DNA of 64,000 nt. It comes from Heliocidaris erythrogramma (Eukaryota > Echinodermata > Echinoidea > Camarodonta > Echinometridae). Made by a program: the position numbers and the translations under genes. A model generated the notes under the pieces. The model was not told the origin of the DNA, did no database searches, and worked only from the letters and a program-made list of their open reading frames with translations. Shown here one piece after another: positions 11,701-26,260 of the stretch (its first letter is position 1; each line of letters starts with the position of its first letter). Location: assembly GCA_025617745.1 (NCBI GenBank), contig CM046870.1:24657501-24721500 (forward strand). The letters run 5' to 3'.

Positions 11701-12395
11701 GACGAGAGAGAGAAAATCTGCCAGGAATCGGTGACGTTACCAAAGACATCCCCTCTATCAGTTACATCAGGTGAACAAGGAGATTTTTGCTTTGTTTCAC
11801 CAGTTTGACGATTCCCTGCTGAATTCCTATCACGGCTGACCTGTGGAGCAGGCAGGCCTGTTGACGTTGGAGAAAAGGAACTCGAGTCATACAAAGAGAG
11901 TGCTCAGGTGGAAAACTAGCTTGAACTTTGGAGTGAATAGACCAACTTCAAATTTTCCCAGCCATTTTGCTGCATTGTGCTGGTGATTTATGTTGAGCAA
12001 GTTCCCTGTTACATTGAGCCACATTGGAATTCAGCTCTAAGTCATTCATTTGGAACTTGTTTACCAGCAGTTATGAAGAGGATATATATCTGTCATGTGC
12101 TTTGTATTTAACTAGTTCATTGCTGGATCACTTTTGTTCAATACAGTTTGTTTTCGAGCTATTGAAGTACTTTATAGAACTGTCATAGCCTATGCACAGG
12201 AGCTAATTTCTTGGGTGTCTTAGGTGTTTCTAAGCAAACAGGACTTTGGAATCTATCATCAGGGACTGTACAATGAATGAATAACATGTTTTTGCTCAGT
12301 ATATCGCACAGAGCAGACGTAATCTAAGTTCTGGTGTGTGACGTACATGTACATGTAGGAATATAGCGACGTGTTCAGGTACAACTTTGAAGGGC

Positions 12396-13895
12396 ATGAC
12401 TTTGGGAAGGATGGCTGGTGATCCGCAAAACATATCTGGAAAAATCAAAAGGTTTGAGATCGCTTCAAGGAAATCAGAAAACAGAAGTTCTGAGGATAAA
12501 ATCAGATTCAAAGATGCAAATGACAATTACACAAGTGAACCTGATACAAAGCAGGACAGCAGAGGAAAGAAGGTCCAGCTCATGAAAGCCCGCCTTCAAA
12601 CCATTGATGAAAAGAAAAGCCCCAAAGAAAACGAGAAACCCAGGAGTCCCGATGAAGTCTTGGGGAAAAGAAATATGAAATCTGTTTCAAATGAAAATCT
12701 TATGGCTGTTGGTAGTCCTGAACTCAGGAGAAAACTCTCAAGCCATTTTCTCAGAAAATCCTCAGCACCTTCTATACTAGGAACCGTTACAGGTGGAAGT
12801 GGACTTTCAAAAGCAGATGACCAAAGAGAAGAGAAGGAACAATTCAGTGAAGATGTGCCACATATTTTTGTGTTCCCGAGTGTTGCCTCAGAACCACTTA
12901 AAGAGACTGAAGGGGAAGAGCATGGAGAAAAAGAAGGAGAGGAGATGGACAGAGGACAGAGTGGTGGAAAGGAAGAAGGGAAAGGAATGACCAGAAGACT
13001 CGCACGATCTGTCAGGAGGGTGAGGAGTATTAGGTTTTCTAAAAGAGAAAAGAAAAACCTGGATACTGATGCCAGTAAAGGAAAGAATGAAGAGACAGTA
13101 AATGAGGATTGCAAACCAGTTGAAGACAAAGACAAGAGCCAAGTCAGTATTATTGTTAGCAAAAGTCCAAATGAAATCCCTCCCAACAAGGAAATAATGA
13201 GAGAATTGTCAAGTTTTAAGTTTAAGGGACAGAAGCCCATTGATGAAGGTGGCGTTACAAAGGGCAGGTCAGACAAGGTCTTTCCTGAAGTGGCCTTGTT
13301 GGATGGAAGTCTTGAGCAAGGTGGTGGTGGAGACATGAAGAAGGGGTTCGCTGCCCTGAGACCCAACCGCCAGCGGAATCCTCAAGCCCAACTCCCAGTG
13401 CCACCGGTCAAGCCTGGGAACCGACGCGAGGGAATAAACAGCATGCACGAATATGACCTAATCAGTTTCGACGACGCTAGCACCCAGGGTGTTCCATCAA
13501 CAAAGAGCAGTGATAATGAACAGGAGGAAGAACCCTTGAACACGATAGAGGAAACGCGGGTGTACGCCACCCTTTGCCCATCAGATGAGGAAGAGGGGGG
13601 CAACTCTGACGTAGATCCCGCAAACCTAGAGGACATCAGGTTCAACGACACCAGCTTCCCTGCAAGCCGTGCTATGGATAGAAAACCAGCCATCTTTGCA
13701 GATCACGTCTATGAAGATATCGACAAGGTGATGACAAATGTCAAAAAGCCGCCAGTCCCCATGATAGGAGCATATCAAGTTTCGGATCTAACTCGCCCAA
13801 ATATAGAAACAGTTGCACCTGTAGTCTACGATGAGCCCCAGGTACATATAGAAAGCTGCACTAATTCATCCAAAGCAATAAGTCAAACTGCATTG
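12396..13895 (+). CDS. Alternative first coding exon A: long disordered N-terminal region
   Basis: This exon gives 500 codons from ATG 12396, or 495 from ATG 12411, which has the stronger context (AAGGATGG). An in-frame TGA at 12339 places the start within the exon unless an acceptor near 12377 is used. The exon ends CATTG|GTGAGT in phase 0. The protein is rich in Lys, Glu and Ser and has no folded domain I recognise. Visible motifs are a basic patch TRRLARSVRRVRSIRF (about 199-215), a proline motif LPVPPVKPGNRR (about 332-343), and tyrosines in YDLISF (~353), VYATL (~389), VYEDI (~439) and YDEP (~479). YDEP matches the known preference of Nck-type SH2 domains, and YEDI is close to the Src-type YEEI. 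Likely an unstructured docking and regulatory tail. Confidence 0.8.
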
Positions 13896-16800
13896 GTGAG
13901 TAATATTTTTACTTCAAAGTATAAAACTATTTGATAGTGTAGTCAATACTTAATTTAATTCATGTTATATAAACATGTAAGAAAATTTACAAAATAATTA
14001 TACAGTCAAACCTGTCTTAGCAGCCACCTGTCTATAGTGGCCACCTGCTTATAGCGGCCACTAAAAAAATACCCCGCAGACAATTACTGTGTTGTAGACA
14101 CTGCATAGCGGTCACCTGCCTAACGCGGCCACCCATAAATATCTGACTGCGTATAGCGGCCACCAATATCGATAGCTTCCTGTACAAAAAGTTAGCTTTT
14201 GCCATAATAAAGCTGTGGTGTGCTTACTGAGTCGTTGCTCTATTACACTCTCACACAAACGTTGTGAATATATAATACAACGGCCAAGACGTATGTACTG
14301 ATTTCATGAAAGATCTAAAAGTTTTATCAGATTGCCAACTAATTAGAGATTAAAAGTCTTTTGAATAAATATTAGCACTAGTATTGTTCGTTTACGTAAC
14401 CTTCGCACCATCCAGTCGCTATCTTTTACACTTGTATTGTTCTCTTAGCTACATATAGCTCCTTACAAACCAAAACAACCATTATTATCACGATCGGCAT
14501 TTATATCGACCGCACGGCGCAATACTATAGGCACGTACACTTACATGTAAATATTAATTTTCAATTTTTAAAAGAGTTATCCAAAAATTTTAAGAGATAA
14601 AGCTTTCAAAAAAAAATTTCAAATGAGTGAATTGTTTAGAAATTGAAAACAATAAAGTACTACCCGATTATTTTTTTAAGGATCAGTTATAACGATTTTT
14701 ATGTAAGAGCCTGTCCAGCTCAAAAACGTGGGAAATCTCGTCCACCGGCAGTCCATTGTCTACGTTCGCACTTTCGATGAATCGAGTGAGCATCTTCTAT
14801 CGTCTGTTCTCAAAAACAGTTAAAACTTCTTTTAAACCATTCAAAAGACAAATATATATTGATTGAAAATGGATTACGTGATTTTATTAAAAAGGTAAAC
14901 TAATTATAATTTTTTGACAGGAAGCAAAAGCATGATTAGACATGATTTAGACTATAAAAATCAAGAACAGCAGTCTACCGTGGGCGGTACATGTACGTAC
15001 GTGGTAATTTGAGGGAAAAATCATTTTACACAGATTGCTTGTAGATCTATTGTTTTTCTCATTTATTGACAACAAAGCACATTATTTTGCCATTTTATAT
15101 CTTATATGAAATATACAAATCTGTAGATCTATAGCTTATTTTCAAAGTGATATGGATGAATGTACACTACAAGTGATGTTGTTACGTGTATGTGCAAAAA
15201 GTAGCGGCCACTTTTGCTGTTTCCCTTCGGTGGCCGCTATAGACGGGTTTGACTGTACATGTATGTACACCATCTTTGTAGCAATCCAATCCTTTTGGGA
15301 GAAACAGGTTTTGCCACTATGAACTGTTGGATAAAGTCGCAAGGATAGTAGAATTATATACATGGACTGATGAACATAGTTTTATACTCTTTTGAATCTT
15401 AGGATTAATACGTACAAGCAGGTTAAGGGAAATCATAATTACTACAGATCAACGTCATTTTCAAGAAATCACACTTCTCATTCCAAACTATTTGTTTTGT
15501 TCTGTGGACCCCACAGTAAACAGTGTGTCAGCATTGGAAAGTATAATAAATGGGAGCAGGAAAATTCAAAGTGGGCTCTGTCAAAATAAAAATTGCTGCA
15601 AGGTACATGCAATTTTACTTTGACATAGCAAAGAACTCCCACACAAAGAACAATTTTTAGGTTGTAGCGCCATGGCTCATTAAGTTTAGCACAAATATTT
15701 CAGAAATCTAGTTCTCTTAATACATTAATGAGAGGGTAGTAGTATTTGAATTAGACCCACATGTACATTGTATATAGTTAAACCTGAAAAGGAATTAAAA
15801 TTCCAAATGAGAACATTTGAAATGAATAGAACATACACATTGGGTATTTTTTGGCTGGAGTACTGTGTAAAATACACATTTTCTCTTGATTGATATATAC
15901 CTTTATTGGTGACCCTTTACTGACACACACCCAAAGAAAAGCTAAATACTTTCTTTGAAACCTGTGAATGGTTTTATAAACAACCATTTTGGGATGCAAT
16001 TGTACAAAGAATAGCCACACAACAGCATTAGGTTGAGGACACATTATTTCAACCTTGGAAAGGTGTATGAAACATGTACATGTACAGCACTGCTAGAGTA
16101 AAGAAGCAAGTTCAAATTTCAGTTATGCCCTTGGCTTTATAGGCTGCATAATACAGGGAGAACTTTCTTCTGGGATTTTTTCTTTAAAACTACGGATCAC
16201 AGAGTGCAGATATTTGTTTGCTTTTTATTTCTGCGTTCTAATAACATACAATAAATCAAATTTTTACATAAGTATTACATAAGTAAAAAAATCATGTACA
16301 ATAATAGTATACAATAAACATATAAAGACAAAGCATACAAACAAAATTAAGGAATATAATAGACCTATGTAAATATTTTTCTCCAATAAACTAGAGAGGT
16401 AATTTAGAACGCAGGAGACCGCCATCGTGAGCGGTTAGGCTGGAAATGGCCTCGTAAAAAAGATTAGGCGACATAACTCTCTTGGTATGAGAATGAAATC
16501 AATGTTATTCATTCTTCAGAGATTTGCCTATTAATTTAATTTAAGTGAGCCTACAAAATGTCTTCACATACATGTACTACCTGTACAATGTACATGTATA
16601 CATACATGTAGGCCATTTTTTTTTATGTTTCAGGAAGTGTCATGTACATGTACATGTAATAATACACCTTACAATAGAGATTCCATTTCGGCCACATGAC
16701 CAAGATGCAAATGAATAAATAAGGAAACTGGAGAGGATTTTGAAAAGTGAGTTTACATTTGGACCGTGCAAGAAATCAGCGTTGTCTTGCACTCCCTGTA

Positions 16801-19800
16801 TTGTCTTGCACAGTTTGCCTCATTGCAGTAATGCCCATGCACCAAAAGCCCAACAATGTTCGAAGTTTGGAGGGGTCTAGGAAATATTCTGGAGTTAAAA
16901 GACAAGGATGGAAACGTGTAATGATAGCAAAAGCGATGGATGTGGCTATAATGATGCTGATGTGGAACAGGTTAAAAATATTTTGAAAAGGCAGGAGGAA
17001 GTAAAGGAACAGTTAAGCAAAACAGATAGTCGGTTGGATAGAATAACAGAAAGGACTGAGATCAGTGACAATGCACCGGTTGGTGTCCTTGGCAAGCTTG
17101 TCAGAGAACTTTCTTTCCATATTTATGAGGTTGTGGATCCGAGGAACTCTCAAAGGCAACAGGAGACTACGCTTGAGAGTCCTTGTGGAGGGGAGGAATT
17201 TGGAAGCTTAATCAAGAAACTTGGAGCAGAGCACCAAGAAGTGGAGACCAGGCTCCAGGCTCTGGAGACCCGAGTGGATCACCTGGAGCGTGAATACCAA
17301 CAACGTAGGGATGAAGCTGATGCTGCAGGTCATGGCAACAATCCTCAAGGACTTCGCATGGGGCTATCTATCAGTCTCTCCTCTTTAAACAGTATCTCTT
17401 CTTTAAACAGTGTCTCTGAAGTTATCAACGAGGAGGGGGAGACAGACACCATCGGGGCATCAGATATTGAAACAGATATCGGAAAAGGAAAATCTAGTCA
17501 CAGTTTTGCTTTCTCTTCTCGGAGAAAGAAGAAGGAGAGGCGGTCAAGTGTCTGTGATGGGAGTGTCAAAGGGAATGAGGGTTTCCATGAGAGGATGTCG
17601 CAAAAGATGGCCCATGTTTCGGCCAAGTTGGGCAAGATTGCCAGGGTGTCAAAGAGTGTGAAAGTATCATCTAGCAAAGAGGACGATAAAGATGAGAAGA
17701 AGGTACTGATGATTCAGAGGAAACTAACTGCACTCACTTGGCACTACTGAATGCTTGCACACCGACAAACAATGTACAATTAATCTTTTTCGAATTTTGC
17801 AAATTTAAAGGAGACAATTATGTGATTGAAACACATTGCAGGTGTACATGAGGAAATTGCTCCTGAAACTCTGTAGTAGGGGTAAGGGTAGAGAGGAGAT
17901 AGAGATGGTTTTTACAGGTACATACACATGTACATGGTGGGAAGATTGTGAGAGGGGTTGTGAGATTCCAGTTATTTCCAAACAAAAAACATAAAAAACT
18001 TTTGTGGTTGTAATAGTTTTATGTAATTTATGGGTTTATGTACTAATTTCTGTTTTTAAATGTTATTTGCTGTCAGAGTAGTACATGTAGTAGCCATCTC
18101 AGCCTAGTGTCAATCCATATTGCAAGGCCCATACTTATATCTCGTAGTTATATCTTTCTTCTCCCTTCTCTTTTTCTCTGTTCTATCTTTCTACTTTTTA
18201 GGTGGTCTGTCATTTATGACAGACCTCCTTTTAATTTTGTCAAGATTTTCTTTATTTTTATTTTTAATATTTCTTCTTTTTATAGCAAATTTTTGTTCCC
18301 ACCAAATCTCAAAATCGGCCAGGTCAATATCATCGAGTTTCATGTCATGTATGAGGTCAATCATGGACATGGTCATCTAAGCTTTTGAAGGTCATCAGGT
18401 CATCGTGACGTCATCAAGACGCCATTTTGTAAATTTACAAGATCGATTATATCTTCATAATCGATCATCAAAAATCAACTATATTCACATCACATAAACT
18501 TCACATGACGGGTCATCTAGTCATGTCCTCACAGGTCATCTAGAGGTGTGGACGTGCGCGTGCGCGCGCGTCAAAATTTAAAAATGCTCAAAATCACGTA
18601 GGATCAAGTCTGCACACGTTTCAGGTAATTTTGAGCATTTCAAAAATGTCCGTGCGTAAGCGTCCGCGCGCGCGTTTTACGCGCGCACAAGTTGTAAATA
18701 ACGTTAAAACGCTGTTTTTTCGATTGATTTGCAATCCTGACACTTTTCTTCATCATTTCCATCAACTTGGAATCAATTTCAATCAATAATAAGGACGTAC
18801 GGGGGCGTCAAAGTTTAAAATCTGTGCGCGCATCTATGGCGAAAATAACGTAAAAACGTGCAAAAACATGCCTCTACAAAATTAACTCTAGCTCTTTAAA
18901 TAGTCCACAAACCCCCAAATTTTTTGTCATCATCAGGTAGGGTATGAATCATAGATTTCATTTCATGTATCATTTGACCGTTATAAACATTATGACGTCA
19001 TCAAAATGGCGCCAGAAGTCAAAATTTCCGTTTTTCATGTTTTGATGTCATCACATTTATGCAAATTTGGCTCTAGATTCGTAATTATTGGTTGTTTTTC
19101 GCACAGATTTTAATATGTTGTAGCTGAGGTAATATCCTACAAAATCAGTCTTCACCATTTTTCATTTTGATGACGTCATCACAGTGAAATTTTCAATTAA
19201 ATATGCCATGTCAGAATTTTCCCTTTTTGCGTGTTATGTCTATGGAAGATGATTTTTTTTCGAATCATGAATCTACATGACATTGTTCTCTGAGCTGTAT
19301 CTCAGTTGTTTTAGGTCTATTTTCTTCCAGATTTTAGTATGTTATAGCTGAGACTATAAGCTTTTACAAGTGTGGTCTCCAATTTTTGATCAGATGTCGG
19401 GATCATGCCCAATTTTTCACTACAATATGTGATTTGAGAATCCCGTTTTTCGTTTACGTGTTATCTCTATGGGAAATATGTTGGTATATTGGTCAAAGCA
19501 CTTGCCTCTCACTCCGGTGACCCAGGTTCGATCCCCGGTGGGTCCATTAAAAAAAAATTTTTTTTTGCTTCTTTTTGCCTTTCATTTTACCATCTTCTTC
19601 GACTATTATATCATATACAATCACAAACCATGTACTAAACTGCCTTATTTTGCGTGTTTTGTCTATTGGAAAGTAGTGTGCAGTAGTTTGTGTACAACCA
19701 GATGGAAATTTCTCAAAATTAGCATACTCAATTATCTTCAAATTTTCGGCAGTCATCAGTCCTAATAAGGTCAAGTTCGCGCATCTTTTTCAAGCTCATC

Positions 19801-22800
19801 AGATTATCGTGACGTCATCCAGGCGACATTTTGTAAAAATCAACTTATGGTCGTATCTTCATAACGAAATGTGATTGCTCTTTCATATTTGGCATGGTAA
19901 AGGTCACTGTCATTGCAGTCATGGTCATCACCATTATCATCACCATCACCATCACCATCATCATCATTATATCACTATCATGATTATCATCAACATCATT
20001 ATCATCATCACTGTCGTGATGATATTCATGATGATGATTATCATCAACATCATTATCATCATCTCTGTCATGATATTTATGATGATGATGATGATGATTA
20101 ACATTAAAATCATTATCATCATCACTGTCATGATATGATCATCATCATGATTATCATCAACATCATTATCATCACTGTCATGATATTCATGATGATGATT
20201 ATCATCAACGTCATCACATCTTCCAATGACCGTTTCACACATTTTTCTACATTCCTGTCCTCAAGAAGCATCTCCATGCATGGCATTCTTGACTTCCTAT
20301 CTTCAGTTTAGTATTTCCCCATTATTATGATCATCCTGCTTACAATCATGATCATACAAAGTGAAAGACAGACCACCTAATTCGTCCTCATGACGAATTA
20401 AATTCTAGTTATATTTGTTTTTTATGCCTCCACCCACTGTAGGTGGTGCCGGAGGCATTATGTTTTCGGGTCGTCCGTTTTTTTTGGATCAGTTTGTAAC
20501 TTGGCCCATGTATTCATATGGGAGGGACGATGAACTGATTAGATTTTTGGGGTCTCAAGGTCAAAGGTCAAAGGTCACAGAGGTAATTATTACATGTACA
20601 TAAAAATGGTTGGTTCTCGCAATAACTTCAGAACTGTTTTACGGATCAACCTCTCACTTGGCCCATGTATGCATATGTGAGGGACGATGAAAGGATTAGA
20701 TTTTAGGGTCTCAAGGTCAAAGTTCAAAGGTCATAGAGGTCATTATATACATAAAAATGGTTCGTGATGTATGGAGTCTAGGCCTACCTATTTTAGAAAT
20801 TTCAAGGGGACAGTGGTCTATTTGCTATAAAATATCTATTTCCTTGGTGTATTTGATGTTTGTAAGTCATCAATGGTAAATTTTTTATTTGTACGGGATG
20901 AAATGAAATGAAATAAATTTTCTGTCTCCTGTGCTTTCTATTAAAGTGAAAAGATTTGTAATATTGTTGGACCAATCCTATTTAGAGTGTATATGTATGC
21001 CATACATTTCCAATTTGGTGATGGCGGAGGCATAAATTCCAACCGTGCGCAGTCGAAGATTCATCTAGTTAAATGTACATGTATCTGTGCAAGTAATGTT
21101 GTTTCATTATTTCTACATTTCATCAGTTTTCAAATGCAGATCTGTGCAAGTAATGTGTTGTATCTTTGACACCATTTCATCAGATTTCAAATGCAGATCG
21201 TTGCAAGTATACTGTAATGTCTCTTTCTCTTTGCATTCCAGTACACACCGAGTAGAGAGAACTCATGGAACTCCGTTGGGGATGGTGGGGTGGTCAAGAA
21301 TCCTGCAGTCTCCCGCAACAACTGGGCGAAGCGGCTGCCACCGGACAGCAGCTACCCGTCCAGCTATGACGTACCTCCGACAGGACCTAGAGGGTCGCAG
21401 AAGTCTCTTCTAGGGTCCGGCAAAGGTGGAAGCACGGTAAGTTGTGGATCAAAGGTGGTCTTTTGATACAATGCAATTAAAACGATATTGTTTTTGTTGA
21501 AAATGACCATTGAAATTATCATCAGTCTTTGCCTAATAATAATAATGATAATAACAGTGACAATAGTAGTGGCTTCTTTCATGTTCGTCATGTCTTGAGG
21601 CTCCAGGGGAGCGTTTCATCTAGTGTTTTGTCAGTGATTTTTACCATCAAATTTGCTCTCAGCCAATCAGATGCAAGGACTTCAGTAACTTAGAACAGTT
21701 GTTGGTAAATATCACTGACAAACCACTTGATGAAACGCTCCCCTGGTGCTCAAACATTATTACCCCGGTCGTACATGTACCTGTACATGTATGTAGCTTG
21801 GTGGCCAAATATGTAGGGTTCTGGCTTATCGGGTACCCCTTTACACCTTGTTGCAGAGTGGCAAATGTGACCCTCCACCACAAAACGACCAATAAGTCGG
21901 AAATTTGGGATTTTTAAATTTCAGCACAGTTTGAAAGCTTAGATTCTAAGCTTTAAATTGATATTGTCATGTATAGACTATACAGACCCTTAAAAATTAC
22001 AATCAGAATGTCAGACAGGCTAATGACCAAAACAATAGAGAAAACAGGCTCTAAAGAAGAGTGACCATTTAAGAGTGCCTAATCTGTGTTAGTCCCACAA
22101 AAGGTTGAGTAAAAGCACCCTAGCCTACATGTATACTGTGAAGTACTAATTGGATTGGGTTGAAATTTGTCATATCTTTAGAATAGATATATTTCTTTCT
22201 TTCTGTAGATTTTTAATATCAGACAGTGCATAGTTTTTGAGCTATACCAGAAAAGTGATGTGAAGTACGATCCCAGCAAGCTGACACACAAAGTTTGAAT
22301 GTCCAGGGAAGAAATGGTCATTTTGAATGAGAGTAAAAACATATTTCAACATGGTATTTTACCCAGAAATTTTGTCAGATGGTAGATTAAGAAATTAACT
22401 TTCAGAAAATACAAAAACCTAATAAAAATTTCCACCCCAAAAAAGCTTTTTCAGCTGTTTACTCTAAAACTCCAATTGCGACTTATTGGTCGTTTTGAGG
22501 TGGAGGATCACAAATGTGGATAAAGGACATTAGTGCCCATTGCGCACAAGGTGTGATGTTGGTGCTACATGACCGTGCCAGCGACTGGCCAAATCTTTGA
22601 GGTGCCTTGACATGTTATACAAAAAGTTAATGCAAAATAAACAGCTCAAACATTGCGATGAATTTCTGATTCTAGACTTCATTAGCATAGGTAATAGCGC
22701 ATTCAAAATGACGACTCTTTTGTAATGGTCATTAATAATACTTGATCATTTCTTAAAACTTCTACATGTAGAGATGTTTCTTTTTACATGGTGAAACAGA

Positions 22801-25800
22801 TCAATTAACTACTCAAGCTACCTGTATTTATTTACTATTTTCATGATCTTGTGCAATGGGAGTGTTAAATAGTACCGTTGTACATGGATACGTACTCTGT
22901 ACATGGATATAAAGACACATCCCTAATCCCCTGCAAAATATCCTTAATCTGTCCAATTTAAACTCGTTATAAAGATCTGTGGCAAAGATAAAAGATGAAA
23001 TAGTTTTCAGAATACTACCCCTGGATCTGACATATATACACAAGGCTTTCTATTGTTACTTTTGATTGTGGATTGCGTGTAATCGAAACCATGTTACGCA
23101 GCCGGTACGGAAGCAGTCACCGACAGAATGCTATAAATTGTGGAAAGTGGTGATTGTTTAGGACTATGATGATTTAATTGCTGCTTGTGATCATTGGTAA
23201 TTGGAAGTTAAGCTGTTAATCCTACATGTAGGAGCAAATACCATCCAATAAAAAGCAGTATTCAGAGTATTAAAGTCAACAGCGACAGCATAACAGAATC
23301 ATGGGAACTGCCTGATTGGACATTTAATTCTACACTATGCACACGTAACACTTTCCCTAGGTGTGATAAGATTTTAAAAAGAACATATTAACGAAGCTTC
23401 TCAGACTACTCTTTGATAAGTTTTATAAAGTGGGTATAATATATACCTGAGGAATTTCAATACTAGTAGCAGTAAAACTACAGGAGAGAAGGAAAGGTCT
23501 TACACATGGTCACAGTCTGATAATGGTGGGCTTTTCTTGAAACAAAATTATGGGATTTAGACGCTCTTTTCAGGTTTGAAATACAATGTTGCCCAAGCTA
23601 TGAAATGATTACAGTTGTTTTTTTCCACGAAAAAAGTTGACATAAACAGGAGTAGTCTTTTTAGTAAAACTGTATTTGTATGTATGTTTAGTGTATAGTT
23701 GAATATTAAGTTTGTTAAATATTACAAAAAACATCAACAATTGATGGGCTCAAAGAAATATCATTTCAAGGTTTGACGTACGTGTAGCACCAGTAGAAAC
23801 TTTGAGGACTTAAAAAAAAAATCATGCTGCATTCGAAAAGGAGCTGCCATTTACCAAAGTACTGTACATATACATGTATATGGTGCATGCTCATGATTAA
23901 TCTTTAATCTATACATGCAATGGAATGTTATATCTTTGTTATCAATAGTGAACATTGATCTCCATGAGGTGGGTGGCTTTATGATAAAGGTATGCTGTTT
24001 ATTTGTTACATATATATCTGTGCAGACTGTGATTCATGCAGAACAAATGCACAATTCTGGTTCATCATGTTTATACATGCCTATTCTGATAATTACTTTA
24101 AATTTTTTTTTTTAAAGAAACAAAAACAGTACACGCCCATGACAGGAGACACTAGTAGGAAGTTGATCATCCATAACATTGCAACATACATACATGTACA
24201 TATAGATATAAAGATAATGATGAAATATGCTGACTGTAATTTCATTATAAATTGTAGGTTTGGTGCAATTGTTATTTTGTTCATTGACCTTTGTACAATG
24301 TACAATGTACATGTTGCTACCAATTCATCTGTTGGTGATAATAGTAGATAAATGTAGCTTTAATAGAATTTGTCAATATGAAGATATGTCCCATTTGTTT
24401 CGAGGATTTCATGATCATGCCTTTGTGAAATTGTATCACCATTCTATTTTTAATAGGCCATTTTTTATTTATAATAGCGATTTAATCCTGCTGCCCTGAC
24501 CGAAAAAACCCAACAATGTAAATATTTCAATTATTGCCCAATCATGTACATGTACTGTATGTATGCCTTTAAAAAATGCCTTTAAAAAAAAAAAACCATC
24601 CAATAAATACAAGTGATTAATTGCAGGAAAATGGATAAAATTAGCTTTAATTTCCGGCACAGGAATTGGACAGACGTAGTACATGTGGGAAGGGTGAAAG
24701 AAGCTTTCCTTTCCTTTACCCCCTCATCCAGGGTTTTACAAAGTCTGTTTTGACTTAGGTTGAAACTTGGGGTGATGATCATACAGATGTACACATGTTT
24801 GAATGGAGGTGACATGGCTATAAATGTTAAATGTAAACATAAAGCAACATCATGTGATAAGCATTGTGATAAAATTATTTGTTTTACCATGAATACATTG
24901 ATTTCATTTCTAATTTGCGAATGGGAGTCTGGGGCAAAAAACAAACAAACAGAATTTGTATCATTTTCACATGTATTTTTATTTCAAAATAGACTTCAAT
25001 GGGGACTGCATACAAGTTCATCTTCTCCAGTTGTGTCATGCATTACAACCGAATGAAGAAATTCTTTTTATGTGGCCAGGGGCATGCATTTTGTTTAATG
25101 AGGCTCATTTTCACTTTTTATTGGGGGGGGGGGGGGGGCTGGCTATGTACCCTTTAGCCCATGGCTTCACACTAACTTTTTTTGACATGTAATGGGTTCA
25201 GACTGGGATATTTTGGTCTGTTCACATTGAGTCCTACATTTTAAATTTGGCAGGTCCAGACCAAGATTTTGAGTGCCCATGTGTTTCAGCGCCTGTTAGT
25301 GTTGAGTCCCGCTTTAGCCCCTAACTGCATCTATTTTTATTTCGCTGATTGTGCTTTTTTGATACGGGGGAAAGCCTCCAGGATATTGCATACAATGTAC
25401 ATGCACATGTACATGTACCAATCTGGAAGTAATCTGAAACATGAATAAATAATGTTATGTCATTAAGACCACATGACATACATGTACATGCTGAAAGGAA
25501 GCCCATTATTTCACAATTAAAAATAGTTTACATGTAGATCAGGGAAATACCAAGTTGTTATTAACTTTCATAATGTTTTTTTTCTCCAAAATATCCAGAG
25601 AAGCCACAAGGTTTTTCTACCTGCTTTGTTATGTTATTGTTACCTATTTAGTTTGTATTTCCTTGTGGTTTTCTCAGTGGAGGGAAGTTTTGTTATTAGC
25701 CTGTGATAGGGTTTAGATGTACAATGTACATGTACTGGTTGGATTAGTCTTGACAAATTTGGTGCCATTGTTATTTTCAGATTTTAATATCAGGAAGAGC

Positions 25801-26226
25801 TGCTTGATTTATGCATCAAACTGCTTACGTATTTCAGTATCAATGCATTGCATCAATAATTTTCTGCCATGTCAAAACATCCACAATTCTCAACAATCTA
25901 TCCATAAATCAACCAACTCAGGCAGATAAACTCTCTAATTAATCTGATTGACCAATCGATTATTCATCAATGAATTGAATTGAAATCATTAGTCCATCTA
26001 ACAAATCAAGTACGAATCTACATGTATGTATTAATCGATTCAACTGTGAAACTATGAGATTTCAAATAAAATCAACACATTTTATTTCCACTTTACCCCC
26101 CCCCCCCAAATTACAAAAATCAATTACAAATCAATATAATAAATAGGGGGGGGGGGGGATGACCTAGTCCTACGTCTCCCCCTCCCCCGATTAAAAGAAT
26201 TTCCTGCATAGTCATGAAGGAAGGAT

Positions 26227-26260
<34 letters not shown>

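Larger units (their letters stand above)
18200..20379. mobile_element. Inverted-repeat bounded ~2.2-kb repeat with tRNA-like and microsatellite parts
   Basis: The left boundary reads AGGTGGTCTGTC and the right boundary GACAGACCACCT, a 12-bp inverted repeat; the left end adds its own small palindrome (GTCTGTCATTTATGACAGAC). The interior has CpG-rich alternating tracts (18545-18690), many GTGACGTCATC-like phrases, a tRNA-like segment (19479-19546) and an ATC/ATG microsatellite (19915-20215). No coding frame is present. Its class is unknown. Confidence 0.45.

Noticed and set aside
12596..13693. Minus-strand frames of 256 and 103 codons
   Set aside because: They are shadows of exon A on the opposite strand; the plus frame has the splice donor, phase and start.
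16747..16986. 79-codon frame overlapping the start of exon B
   Set aside because: It is out of frame with exon B, lacks a donor in phase and has no protein-like features.
19479..19546. Functional tRNA gene
   Set aside because: The B box and T arm are good, but the acceptor stem does not pair and the A box is degenerate; it is embedded in a repeat with an A-run tail.
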